From assembly GCA_965657645.1 (NCBI GenBank), contig CBFHOS010000001.1, positions 62,001-126,000 on the forward strand: DNA of 64,000 nucleotides. Direction: 5' to 3'. A program made the translations under genes and the position numbers. The DNA comes from CBFHOS01 sp965657645 (GTDB lineage: Bacteria > Pseudomonadota > Alphaproteobacteria > Puniceispirillales > Puniceispirillaceae). The notes below the pieces were generated by a model, which did no database searches, was not told the DNA's origin, and saw only the letters and a list, made by a program, of their open reading frames with translations. Numbering within the stretch: the stretch's first letter is position 1; each line of letters opens with the position of its first letter. This document shows, piece by piece, positions 26,543 through 35,308 of this stretch.

Positions 26543-28807
26543 ATGACAAAGAAAACCGACAGTCTGGATGCAGCGGCGCTCGCATTTCACGCCGAAGGCC
26601 GCCCCGGCAAGTTGGAAATTAGCGCGACCAAGCCGCTAACCAGCCAACATGATTTGTCATTAGCCTATTCACCGGGTGTCGCCGCGCCGTGTCTGGCGAT
26701 CGAGGCCAATCCCGATACCGCCTATGATTATACCGCCAAGGGCAATTTGATTGCTGTTATTTCCAATGGAACAGCAGTTCTGGGTCTTGGCAATATTGGC
26801 GCATTGGCGTCAAAGCCGGTGATGGAAGGCAAGGCCGTTCTGTTCAAGAAGTTCGCCGATATCGATGGTATTGATCTGGAAATCGACACCGATGATACCG
26901 ACAGATTTGTCGATGCGGTATCCCTGCTTGGGCCAACTTTTGGCGGCATTAATCTTGAAGATATCGCCGCACCTGAATGTTTTATCATCGAGCAACAGCT
27001 GCGTGAGAAACTCGATATTCCGGTATTTCATGATGACCAACATGGCACCGCCATTATCGCTGCGGCTGGCCTGATCAACGCATTGCACCTAACCGGACGC
27101 GACATGAAAACCATCAAAGTCGTTAGCAACGGCGCTGGTGCTGCGTCCATTGCCTGTGTTGAATTGCTCAAACATATGGGTGTGCCGCATGAAAATGTGA
27201 TCATTTGCGATCGCGCCGGACCGGTTTATCAGGGTCGTGAAACCTCTATGAACCAGTGGAAATCAGCCCATGCCGTGCGCACGCCAGCACGCTCGCTCGA
27301 AGAAGCATTGGAAGGCGCCGATGTGTTTTTGGGTCTTTCCGCCGCCGGTGCGATGACCCAAGACATGGTCAAGAAGATGGCCGACCGCCCGATTATTTTC
27401 GCCATGGCCAATCCTATCCCTGAAATCATGCCAGATGAGGCCAAGGCCGTGCGCCCCGATGCGATTATCGCCACAGGCCGATCAGATTTCCCCAATCAGG
27501 TGAATAATGTTCTTGGTTTCCCCTATATTTTCCGCGGCGCGCTAGATGTTCGGGCCAGTAAAATTAACGAGGAAATGAAGGTTGCCGCAGCCGAGGCGAT
27601 TGCGCTTTTGGCGCGTGAAGATGTGCCCGAAGCCGTTGCCGAGGCCTATGGCGGGCAGGCCCTGCAATATGGTGAAGAATACATCATTCCGGCCCCGTTC
27701 GATCCGCGGCTGATTTCGGCGGTGTCATCCGCCGTTGCCAAGGCCGCGATGGATAGTGGTGTTGCGCGCAAACCGATTAAAGATCTAGACGCCTATCGCC
27801 GTGATTTGTCGGCACGGCTTGATCCGACTGCCTCTACATTGCAGGTGATTTACGATCGGATCAGCGCCAATAAACGCCGCGTGGTATTTGCCGAGGGCGA
27901 GGAGGAGCGCGTGATCAGAGCCGCCCTGTCATTCCGTAATGCAGGCTATGGTGAGCCTATTCTGGTTGGACGTGAGCACCGGATTAAAGAGACCATCGAA
28001 AATCTGGGGCTTGAAGGGGCGGAAGAAATTCCAGTCACGAACGCCAAAATCTCTTCACATAATGAGGATTATATCGACTTTCTTTATAACCGGCTCCAGC
28101 GCAAAGGATCGTTGCGGCGTGATTGCCAGCGAATGGTTAATCTGGACCGTAATGTGTTTGCCGCCTGTATGGTCGTCAAAGGTCATGCCGATGCACTTGT
28201 TACCGGTCTCACCCGTTCGTTCCAGCCAAGCTTTGAGCATGTAACACGTGTTATTGAACCAAAATCAGAAAGCCCATTTGTCGCCACTTCGATGATTGTG
28301 TCGCGCGGGCGCACGGTCTTTATCGGTGACGTGGCGGTGAACGAGCGGCCAAACGGCGAACAGCTTGCAGATATTGCCGAATCAATCGCCGCCAAGGCGC
28401 GCCAGATGGGTCACACCCCGCGGGTTGCGATCCTGTCCTTTACCAATTTTGGTAATCCGGTCTCTGAAATCACAGCAGAGGCCAGAGCCGCCGTGCGCAT
28501 TCTTGATGAGCGCAAAGTATCGTTTGAATATGATGGTGAAATGGCGGCTGATGTGGCGCTTGATGAAAAACTCATGCGTGAGCGTTATCCGTTCTGCCGC
28601 CTGTCTGGACCAGCCAATATTCTGATCATGCCAGGCCTGCATTCAGCCAATATCTCATTCAAATTGATGCAGAACCTATCTGAAAGCTCGATTATCGGGC
28701 CGATGATGCTGGGCGGTGAAAAGCCATTCCAAGTTGTCCAGATGGGTGCGTCTGTCGCTGATATCGTACAGGCGGCGGCTCTCGCAGCCTATGAGGCGCT
28801 GCGCTAA
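26543..28807 (+). CDS. maeB: NADP-dependent malic enzyme with phosphotransacetylase-like C-terminus
   Basis: Converts malate to pyruvate and CO2 with NADP. The 754-residue protein is the long MaeB form: a malic enzyme domain (about 1-425, with SLAYSPGVAAPC near the start, VFHDDQHGTAII and the Rossmann-type VSNGAGAASIACVELL) fused to a phosphotransacetylase-like domain (about 435-754), thought to be regulatory rather than catalytic. The start ATG has AAAGGG at a good spacing. It is convergent with the sugar kinase gene, with 7 bases between the stops and no clear terminator. Confidence 0.97.
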   Translation: MTKKTDSLDAAALAFHAEGRPGKLEISATKPLTSQHDLSLAYSPGVAAPCLAIEANPDTAYDYTAKGNLIAVISNGTAVLGLGNIGALASKPVMEGKAVLFKKFADIDGIDLEIDTDDTDRFVDAVSLLGPTFGGINLEDIAAPECFIIEQQLREKLDIPVFHDDQHGTAIIAAAGLINALHLTGRDMKTIKVVSNGAGAASIACVELLKHMGVPHENVIICDRAGPVYQGRETSMNQWKSAHAVRTPARSLEEALEGADVFLGLSAAGAMTQDMVKKMADRPIIFAMANPIPEIMPDEAKAVRPDAIIATGRSDFPNQVNNVLGFPYIFRGALDVRASKINEEMKVAAAEAIALLAREDVPEAVAEAYGGQALQYGEEYIIPAPFDPRLISAVSSAVAKAAMDSGVARKPIKDLDAYRRDLSARLDPTASTLQVIYDRISANKRRVVFAEGEEERVIRAALSFRNAGYGEPILVGREHRIKETIENLGLEGAEEIPVTNAKISSHNEDYIDFLYNRLQRKGSLRRDCQRMVNLDRNVFAACMVVKGHADALVTGLTRSFQPSFEHVTRVIEPKSESPFVATSMIVSRGRTVFIGDVAVNERPNGEQLADIAESIAAKARQMGHTPRVAILSFTNFGNPVSEITAEARAAVRILDERKVSFEYDGEMAADVALDEKLMRERYPFCRLSGPANILIMPGLHSANISFKLMQNLSESSIIGPMMLGGEKPFQVVQMGASVADIVQAAALAAYEALR

Positions 28808-28814
28808 ATTCTGG

Positions 28815-29798
28815 CTATATTTGTGATGCCACCAGCGCGACAAGATCGGCTTGTGGGCGGGCACCGATATGCGAAATGACCTCACCAGCGGCAAGGCTGG
28901 CAATCACGCCAGACTCGCGTAGGCCATATCCATTTGTGCGGCCATACAGATAACCAGAAGCAAACAGATCACCTGCGCCCGTGGTATCAATAACAGGGCC
29001 TTGCGGCATTGCCTCAACTTCATGACTCTCACCGTCCGCGGCAACAAGGGCGCCTTTCGGGCCCCGCGTAACAACCAATTCACTAACCCAGCCACGCACC
29101 ATGTCGATAGCATCATCAAGCGCGCAATCACCAAGGCTGGCTACCTCATCCTCATTCGCGAACAGAATATCAACGTGATCACGAATAAAGAGTGACAGCG
29201 CGGCGCGATGACGTTCGGCGCACCACGGGTCCGACAAGGATAGCGAAATTTTAGTATCAGAGCGCGCCGCCAAATCCGCCGCCCGGGCAAAAATATCCGG
29301 GCCAGCAGGGGCATCAAACAGATAGCCTTCGAGGTAAATGATTTTTGCCGCCGCGACATTATCTTCACGAATATCGTCTGGCTGGAATTCAATACACGCA
29401 CCAAGATAGGTGTTCATCGAACGCGCCGCATCCGGCGTCACAAGAATGATTGACGATGCCGTCGGTGACCCAGTTGTATGAGGTGGGTTATCAAACCGCA
29501 CCGAAGCGGCGGCGATATCCTGCTGGAAAGAGCGACCAAGCACATCATCATGCACCCGCCCGGCAAATGCCGCCTTGCCCTGTAGCGCCGCAATGCCAAC
29601 CGCGGTATTAGCCGCAGAACCACCAGAAATCTCGGTAAAATCAGTCAGATCGGCATAAAGCGATGCAGAGCGATCCGCATCAATCAAATTCATCATGCCT
29701 TTGCCAATATCGCGCTGGTCAATAAAGGCATCATCACAAGTGGCAAAAATATCGACAATCGCATTACCAACCGTCAGAACATCAATGGATTTGGTCAT
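28815..29798 (-). CDS. PfkB-family kinase, adenosine kinase-like
   Basis: The 327-residue ribokinase-fold enzyme has the N-terminal TVGNAIVDIFATCDDAFI and GGSAANTAVGIAAL (about 58-71, sugar-binding) and the C-terminal catalytic signature DTTGAGDLFASGYLYG (about 249-264, with the base Asp). The N-terminal GNAIVDI form with a long KGMMNLID segment is typical of alphaproteobacterial proteins annotated as adenosine kinase. A role in nucleoside salvage would fit the nucleoside locus a few kb away, but other sugars are possible. The next gap (29799-30060) holds its promoter region. Confidence 0.85.
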   Translation of the reverse strand: MTKSIDVLTVGNAIVDIFATCDDAFIDQRDIGKGMMNLIDADRSASLYADLTDFTEISGGSAANTAVGIAALQGKAAFAGRVHDDVLGRSFQQDIAAASVRFDNPPHTTGSPTASSIILVTPDAARSMNTYLGACIEFQPDDIREDNVAAAKIIYLEGYLFDAPAGPDIFARAADLAARSDTKISLSLSDPWCAERHRAALSLFIRDHVDILFANEDEVASLGDCALDDAIDMVRGWVSELVVTRGPKGALVAADGESHEVEAMPQGPVIDTTGAGDLFASGYLYGRTNGYGLRESGVIASLAAGEVISHIGARPQADLVALVASQI

Positions 29799-30060
29799 GT
29801 GAATTCTCGTTACCTAATTATAAATATCTATGAATGCCATTATTGAGGCGCCTGAACCAACAACAACACGGTCTAGTGCCAAAGCGCACGGAACGTAACC
29901 AAACCATTAGCAAAGAACAAGAACAAGTTTTCCACGGAGGCTTGGACAGTTGCCTAAACCTCCTCTATGATCGCGGCTCGTCGCGCCCAATTAGGCGGCA
30001 TCTGATTTTTCAACAGTTACGGGCATCTATCGCCCTTGGCAACGCGCCCGGACCAAAGAC
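29799..30060. other. Divergent gap between PfkB kinase and lipoprotein genes
   Basis: This 262-base region has no gene. A GGAGG/CCTCC inverted repeat around 29936-29963 with an 18-base interior could fold, but it lacks a T-run on either side, so I do not call a terminator. Confidence 0.4.
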
Positions 30061-30663
30061 ATGTATTTAACCCGGTATTTTTTATGGCTTGCCGTTCTTG
30101 GTATCGCGCTTTCCGCCTGCCAGCCAACCAAGCCGGGATCGAAAAATTCAACACGGCCTTCTGTCACCGCGCCAAAGAAACCAACGATCACAACCACCCA
30201 ATTTGAGGTCAATGCAGAGAAATCCGCCGCGGATAAGGCCGATGCCGAAATAAGTGACAATGCCAGCGTGGTATCGCTGGATCCTGTGGTCCCGACACAA
30301 AATGCTGGCACCCAAAATGCTGGCACCCAAAATACAGACATAGCGGGCGCGCCAGAAATTGTAGAACCCCAAATTCCGATTAAACCGCCCGCCGGTCCCG
30401 CCCAGCTATATCCGGCGATGAAGCTTGGCATGAGTTTACAAGAATTAGCGGCGGCGCTAGGTGAGGCTGATTTCCAACGAGTCGAGGGGCCCGCAAAAAT
30501 CTGGCAATATCAAACCGAAATCTGTGTGCTGGATTTTTATCTATACCCGCAAGATGGTGATTACATCATCACCCATTGGGACTGGCGCTCGCCAATTGTG
30601 GGTGCGGAATTTGATATCTATGCGTGCCGTGTCGCATTGGCCCGAAAAGAAGTAACGCGCTAG
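30061..30663 (+). CDS. Small lipoprotein, BamE/SmpA-like C-terminal domain possible
   Basis: The 200-residue protein starts with a lipoprotein signal (LAVLGIALSAC, lipobox LSAC, Cys at residue 20). A Thr/Pro/Ala-rich linker follows (about 21-115) with a repeated AGTQN word coded by a 15-base duplication (around 30297-30330). The C-terminal domain (about 118-195: LGMSLQELAAALGEADFQR, GPAKIWQYQTEICVLDFYLY) resembles the compact SmpA/BamE-like fold seen in many alphaproteobacterial lipoproteins of unknown function; this is a pattern impression, not a search result. It overlaps nth by 4 bases tail to tail. The upstream ribosome-binding site is weak. Confidence 0.75.
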   Translation: MYLTRYFLWLAVLGIALSACQPTKPGSKNSTRPSVTAPKKPTITTTQFEVNAEKSAADKADAEISDNASVVSLDPVVPTQNAGTQNAGTQNTDIAGAPEIVEPQIPIKPPAGPAQLYPAMKLGMSLQELAAALGEADFQRVEGPAKIWQYQTEICVLDFYLYPQDGDYIITHWDWRSPIVGAEFDIYACRVALARKEVTR

Positions 30664-31343
30664 ACCGTTTTGCCCGGAAACAGGCATAAATCGCTAATCA
30701 CACAATTATGGCATTCAGGCTTGCGCGCTTTGCAGACATAGCGGCCATGCAAAATCATCCAGTGATGCGCGCCCTTTTTCCACTCATCGGGAACCCGCCG
30801 CAACAATTCGCGCTCGACATCATCAACCGTTTTTCCAGGCGCCATGCGGGTGCGATTGCCAAGCCGAAAGATATGCGTATCAACCGCAATCGTTGGATGA
30901 CCAAAGGCCTCGTTCAAAACGACATTCGCGGTTTTACGGCCAACCCCGGGCAAAGCCTCTAGCGCGGCGCGGTCCTCTGGCACGGTTGAATTATGCTCGG
31001 CAATGAGGATCTGCGATAATTTGAAAACATTTTTCGCCTTGGTATTAAACAGCCCAATCGTTTTAATGTGATCGCTAATACCACCAACCCCTAACGCCAC
31101 CATGGCGGCGGGTGTCGGGGCGGCGGCGAACAGGCCTTTGGTTGCCTTATTAACCCCAACATCGGTGGCTTGGGCCGAGAGGACCACAGCGACCAACAGG
31201 GTAAACGCATCGGTGAAATCAAGCTCGGTCTGGGGGTTTGGCTCGCGCGTTGAAAGGCGGGCGAAACATTCAGCCATATTATCCAACCGCATTTTGGCTG
31301 GCCGCCGTGATGGCTTTGGTGGTGTTGCCATATTCGTCTCCAA
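30660..31343 (-). CDS. nth: Endonuclease III
   Basis: Base-excision repair glycosylase/AP lyase for oxidised pyrimidines. The 227-residue protein has the helix-hairpin-helix LEALPGVGRKTANVVLNEAFG with the catalytic Lys (about 129-149), the catalytic Asp in VDTHIFRLGNRT, and the 4Fe-4S loop C-x6-C-x2-C-x5-C (CKARKPECHNCVISDLC, about 206-222). The start may be 31343 or the second Met at 31331. It is convergent with the lipoprotein gene and divergent from the nucleoside operon. Confidence 0.97.
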   Translation of the reverse strand: METNMATPPKPSRRPAKMRLDNMAECFARLSTREPNPQTELDFTDAFTLLVAVVLSAQATDVGVNKATKGLFAAAPTPAAMVALGVGGISDHIKTIGLFNTKAKNVFKLSQILIAEHNSTVPEDRAALEALPGVGRKTANVVLNEAFGHPTIAVDTHIFRLGNRTRMAPGKTVDDVERELLRRVPDEWKKGAHHWMILHGRYVCKARKPECHNCVISDLCLFPGKTV

Positions 31344-31400
31344 CGTTTGATTGTCCCGAACCGCGCAAAATTTTGAGGCAAAGATTTTGGGGCAAATTCC

Positions 31401-31429
31401 TTGAACAGATAAAATCCTGCGCCTATCGT
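31401..31429 (+). promoter_or_regulatory. Candidate sigma-70 promoter for nucleoside operon
   Basis: TTGAAC (31401-31406), a 17-base spacer and TATCGT (31424-31429) lie about 57 bases before rbsK. A TATAAT also occurs at 31445-31450 but without a matching -35. The match is only moderate and the call is by eye. Confidence 0.35.
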
Positions 31430-31485
31430 GTCAGATCAGTATCATATAATTAGTTTGCTGGAGATACCAGCGTGAGGCGCCGCCA

Positions 31486-32409
31486 ATGACTGTCTTTAAC
31501 CTTGGCTCTGTTAATATCGACCATGTGTATCAGGTGCCTCATTTCCCCGCGCCCGGCGAAACCCTCGCGACTAATGGTTACATGCGGACGCTTGGCGGCA
31601 AGGGGGCCAATCAATCGATCGCACTAGCAAGGGCCGGTAGCACAGTCCGCCACATCGGTGCAGCCAATCCAGCCGATCAATGGATAATCGATGACATAAA
31701 AAATGCCGGGGTGGATGTCACCGCCATCCAACCAAGCAAAACGCCAACGGGTCATGCCATCGTGAGCGTCGCAGATAGTGGCGAAAACCAGATTTTGCTA
31801 TTTCCAGGGGCCAATCAAGCCATCGATATGGCCGCCGCAATTGCTGTTCTGGATGATAATGAAGATGGTGATTGGGTGCTACTCCAGAACGAAACCAATG
31901 GCGCCAGCGCATTTGTGGCCGCCGCCAAGGAACGCGGGCTCAAGATCGCCTATAGCGCGGCCCCATTTGATGCAGATATAGCGCTCGGCCTATTGCCCGA
32001 TTGCGATTTGCTGATCGTTAATGAAGGCGAGGCCGCCGCCCTTGTTAACGCCGTAGGAAACGCACTTAAACCCATCGACAATCAGGAAAATAATGGCGCA
32101 CAGATCGTAGAACAATTCGGCTTGGCGCATTTGGTTATTACCAAGGGCGGCGATGGTGCCGAATATATTGGCCAGCATAATCAAACCATCCAGCAACAAC
32201 CGTTTAGCGTCGATGTTGTCGATACCACTGGTGCGGGTGATTGTTTCTATGGGTTCTTTCTAGCGGCAATTATGGCCGGTGAGACAGCCGAAACCGCAAT
32301 GCGCCAAGCCAGCGCCGCCGCCGCCTTGCAAGTGACCCGAAACGGCGCCGCCGAGGCGATCCCATCGCGCCAAGACATGATCGAATTTATGGCCGCACAG
32401 CTAACCTAA
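31486..32409 (+). CDS. rbsK: Ribokinase
   Basis: PfkB-family kinase (307 residues) expected to make ribose-5-phosphate from ribose and ATP. The N-terminal GSVNIDHVYQVPHFPAPGET and the substrate loop GGKGANQSIALARAG (about 38-52) are ribokinase-like, and the catalytic VDTTGAGDCFYGFFLAA segment (about 244-260) is intact. It is the first gene of the salvage locus and is followed by a nucleoside hydrolase, which releases free ribose; this context supports ribose as substrate. GAGG lies upstream of the start. A small insert with NQENNGAQ sits near residue 200. Confidence 0.9.
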   Translation: MTVFNLGSVNIDHVYQVPHFPAPGETLATNGYMRTLGGKGANQSIALARAGSTVRHIGAANPADQWIIDDIKNAGVDVTAIQPSKTPTGHAIVSVADSGENQILLFPGANQAIDMAAAIAVLDDNEDGDWVLLQNETNGASAFVAAAKERGLKIAYSAAPFDADIALGLLPDCDLLIVNEGEAAALVNAVGNALKPIDNQENNGAQIVEQFGLAHLVITKGGDGAEYIGQHNQTIQQQPFSVDVVDTTGAGDCFYGFFLAAIMAGETAETAMRQASAAAALQVTRNGAAEAIPSRQDMIEFMAAQLT

Positions 32410-32459
32410 CTTGGGAAATAACTTGGGATTTAACAGGGATATAACAGGGATTTAACAGG
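32409..32459. repeat. 11/12-bp tandem repeat between rbsK and nucleoside hydrolase
   Basis: Four imperfect units (AACTTGGGAAAT, AACTTGGGATTT, AACAGGGATAT, AACAGGGATTT) fill the gap and end in AACAGGCG, so the repeat itself supplies the AGG ribosome-binding site of the next gene. Its complement resembles the 11-base repeat at 46994-47046. Confidence 0.85.
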
Positions 32460-32462
32460 CGA

Positions 32463-33413
32463 ATGACACAGAAAATTATTATCGATACAGATCCCGGCAT
32501 TGACGATGCAATGGCGATCCATATGGCCTTTGCGGATGACCGGCTGGATGTGATTGGCCTGACCACGATTTTTGGCAATGTAACCACCGCCATCGCCACG
32601 AGGAACGCGCTTAGGCTTGGTGAAATGGCGTATTACCCGACCGATGTGGCGGCGGGGGAACCAGTGCCATTGGCCCGCGCGCCGCAACCACCGGCCGATT
32701 TCGTCCATGGCGGCGAGGGGTTTGGTGATGTGCCCGCGGCCCCAGCCATCGGCAGTGCAATCGCCAGTTCAGCCGCCGAATATCTATGCGCCCAATGCGC
32801 GGCCCATCCGGGTGAAATCATTATTTGTGCCGTCGGGCCTTTGACCAATCTGGCGGTGGCCTTGGCGCATGATCCAATGATTGCCAAAAATGCAAAATCA
32901 GTGGTGATCATGGGCGGGTCCGCCGCCTATCACGGTAATGTCACGCCATGCGCCGAGGCCAATATCTGGAATGATCCGGATGCGGCCGATGCGGTGTTTG
33001 CCGCCGATTGGCAGGTGACGATGGTTGGCCTTGATGTCACCGAGAAAACCCAATGCACACCAGCGGATTTTGATATTCTTGCGGCGAAAGCGCCAAAGAT
33101 TGGCGGGTTCCTGCGTGATGCGGCGGCGTTCTATTTTGATTTCCACGAACAAAAAACCGGCGTTAGATCCTGTTTCATGCATGACCCGTCCGCCGTGCTA
33201 GCCATCACCGACCCCGCTATGTTCGAAATTGAGGATATGCCGCTAGAGGTGGTCTGCACAGGCGATGAGATCGGACGGACCAAGCGGTTTAACGGAACCG
33301 GCAGGCGCAATGTGCATGTGGCTATGGGCGTTAATAGTGTCGCAGCCCGCGAAAAATTTATTGCTTTGGTCTCAATCGCCGATAGCATGGCTAATAAACG
33401 GATGATAGGCTGA
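32463..33413 (+). CDS. Inosine/uridine-preferring nucleoside hydrolase
   Basis: Hydrolyses ribonucleosides to base and ribose. The 316-residue protein has the family-defining calcium-binding IIDTDPGIDDAMAI (about 5-18), the conserved VGPLTNLAVAL (about 121-131), MGGSAAYHGNVTPCAEANIWNDP (about 155-177) and the C-terminal VALDVTE-like segment GLDVTEKTQ. The active-site Asp near the C-terminus appears replaced in the expected place by DPSAVL (MHDPSAVLAI, about 239-248), which is the normal IU-NH form. It follows rbsK and precedes an oxygenase by 4 bases, so all three should be co-transcribed. Confidence 0.93.
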   Translation: MTQKIIIDTDPGIDDAMAIHMAFADDRLDVIGLTTIFGNVTTAIATRNALRLGEMAYYPTDVAAGEPVPLARAPQPPADFVHGGEGFGDVPAAPAIGSAIASSAAEYLCAQCAAHPGEIIICAVGPLTNLAVALAHDPMIAKNAKSVVIMGGSAAYHGNVTPCAEANIWNDPDAADAVFAADWQVTMVGLDVTEKTQCTPADFDILAAKAPKIGGFLRDAAAFYFDFHEQKTGVRSCFMHDPSAVLAITDPAMFEIEDMPLEVVCTGDEIGRTKRFNGTGRRNVHVAMGVNSVAAREKFIALVSIADSMANKRMIG

Positions 33414-33417
33414 TCAC

Positions 33418-34248
33418 ATGAATGTAGAGACAGTTGATTTTAAAGATCCAGACGCCCGTATAGCGTTACAACGATCATTGCGTGATACCGGTTTTGCCGT
33501 TCTGGCCAACCACCCGATTGCGCCGAACCGGATAAATGACATCTATGACCAATGGGGCGCGTTTTTCAATAGCGCGGAAAAGCACGATTATACCGTCCAG
33601 CCACCGCGCCATGACGGGTTTTTTCCGTTCCGTTCAGAAAATGCCAAAGATTCGCCGATCAAGGATCTAAAAGAGTTTTTCCACGTCTATCCCAATAGCC
33701 CGGTTCCCGAAAACCTGACGGCTATTACCAAAGCGATCTATGACGATCTGTCGGATCTGGGGGTGACGCTATTATCATGGATACAGGACCAAACGCCGGA
33801 TGAGGTGAAATCCACTTTCACCATGCCGCTCGATGAAATGATGCGCGAGAGCCAGCAAAGCTTGTTGCGGATTTTACATTACCCGCCCGTTGGTGATGCC
33901 GAGCCGGGTGCAATTCGCGCCGCCGCGCATGAAGATATCAACCTGATCACTCTATTACTGTCTGGTTCAAAGCCTGGCCTCCAAGCCAAAGACGCCGCCG
34001 GTAACTGGCATGATATTGCCTGTGATGCCGGTATGATCACGATCAACAATGGCGACATGTTGGCGATGGCCAGTGATAATTTCTATCCATCAACCACCCA
34101 TCGGGTGATGAATCCAGATGCTAAGCAGAATGAGTCGCGCTATTCTATGCCGATGTTTTTGCATCCGCGCTCAGATGTTGATCTGAAACCGGGCATAACT
34201 GCGGATAATTATCTGCAACAAAGATTAAGGGAGATCGGACTTAAATAA
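33418..34248 (+). CDS. 2-oxoglutarate/Fe(II)-dependent oxygenase (isopenicillin N synthase-like)
   Basis: The 276-residue protein is in the IPNS-like oxygenase family. The metal ligands are visible: HED in AAHEDINLITLLLSG (about residues 179-181) and the distal His in STTHRVMNP (about 227), followed by RYSMPMF (about 241-247), whose R-x-S would bind 2-oxoglutarate. The N-terminal DIOX_N-like part contains GFAVLANHPI. The gene lies between nucleoside hydrolase (4-base gap) and the BMP binding protein (36-base gap), so a substrate linked to nucleosides or nucleobases is a reasonable guess; fungal thymine hydroxylase belongs to the same broad family. No specific reaction can be assigned from sequence. 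Confidence 0.88.
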   Translation: MNVETVDFKDPDARIALQRSLRDTGFAVLANHPIAPNRINDIYDQWGAFFNSAEKHDYTVQPPRHDGFFPFRSENAKDSPIKDLKEFFHVYPNSPVPENLTAITKAIYDDLSDLGVTLLSWIQDQTPDEVKSTFTMPLDEMMRESQQSLLRILHYPPVGDAEPGAIRAAAHEDINLITLLLSGSKPGLQAKDAAGNWHDIACDAGMITINNGDMLAMASDNFYPSTTHRVMNPDAKQNESRYSMPMFLHPRSDVDLKPGITADNYLQQRLREIGLK

Positions 34249-34284
34249 GGCCGATAATATAACAACATCATACCAAGGAGTTCT

Positions 34285-35286
34285 ATGATGCATATTAAAA
34301 CATTAATAGCAGCTGCCGCCGCGATTGCCGTTAGTTCGGTTGCCAGTGCAGCAGACATCAAGCCAGCCGTCATCTATGACATGGGTGGTAAATTCGATAA
34401 ATCGTTTAACCAAGGCGTTTGGGATGGTGTACAGAAATTCACCGCCGAAACCGGTGTCGAGGTTATGGAATTTGAAGTAACCAACGAAACCCAGCGTGAG
34501 CAGGCAATGCGCCGCATGGCCGAGCGCGGTGCCACAATCGTCCTTGGTGTGGGCTTTGCGCAGGCTGATGCTATCTCAAAGGTTGCCGCCGAATTTCCGG
34601 GCACACAATTCTCTATCATTGATGTGGGCTGGCTCGATGCGCCAAACCTGCGCCAATATGTGTTTAAAGAGCATGAAGGTAGCTACATCGTAGGTGTGGC
34701 CGCAGCAAAAGCGTCAAAGACCGGTAAAGTTGGCTTTGTTGGCGGTATGGATATTCCGCTTATCCGCAAATTTGCCTGTGGTTATGTTGGCGGCGTAAAG
34801 GCCGTTAATGGCGGTGCGTCGGTTTACCAGAACATGACTGGCACAACACCATCTGCATGGAATGATCCGGCCAAAGGCGCGGAGCTAACCCAGTCACAAA
34901 TCGACCGTGGTGCGGATGTTGTGTATCACGCTGCTGGTGGAACTGGCGGCGGTGTCATTCAGGCCGCAGCTGATGCTGGCAAGCTTGCTATCGGCGTTGA
35001 CTCAAACCAGAACGGCATTGCACCTGGTAGCGTTCTGACCTCAATGCTAAAGCGCGTTGATGTTGCTGCCTATAACACATTCATGGATGCAAAGAACGGC
35101 AACTTCACCTCTGGCGTAAAGGTTCTTGGCCTTGCTGAAGGCGGTGTTGATTGGGCGCTTGATGACAATAATGCAAGCCTCGTAAATGCGGATATGAAAG
35201 CCGCTGTTGAAGCTGCTAAGGCCGACATCATTTCTGGTAAGGTCGTAGTGCACGATTACACCAGCGATGAAAGCTGCCCTTACTAA
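34285..35286 (+). CDS. BMP-family ABC transporter substrate-binding protein
   Basis: Periplasmic binding protein of 333 residues in the basic-membrane-protein/PnrA group, which binds purine or other nucleosides. The signal peptide ends at VASA (cleavage about residue 23); it is a soluble, not lipid-linked, form. The core has IYDMGGKFDKSFNQGVWDG (about 30-48), typical of the family, and AGGTGGGVIQAA and IGVDSNQNG in the second lobe. The start has AAGGAG at ideal spacing. It is followed by the ATPase and two permeases, giving a complete nucleoside ABC importer. Confidence 0.95.
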   Translation: MMHIKTLIAAAAAIAVSSVASAADIKPAVIYDMGGKFDKSFNQGVWDGVQKFTAETGVEVMEFEVTNETQREQAMRRMAERGATIVLGVGFAQADAISKVAAEFPGTQFSIIDVGWLDAPNLRQYVFKEHEGSYIVGVAAAKASKTGKVGFVGGMDIPLIRKFACGYVGGVKAVNGGASVYQNMTGTTPSAWNDPAKGAELTQSQIDRGADVVYHAAGGTGGGVIQAAADAGKLAIGVDSNQNGIAPGSVLTSMLKRVDVAAYNTFMDAKNGNFTSGVKVLGLAEGGVDWALDDNNASLVNADMKAAVEAAKADIISGKVVVHDYTSDESCPY

Positions 35287-35308
35287 GCCTATAACCCAGC
35301 GGGATATT

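Noticed and set aside
29936..29963. Terminator or small RNA in the kinase-lipoprotein gap
   Set aside because: The GGAGG/CCTCC arms are short, the interior is long and no T-run follows; no promoter can be paired with it.
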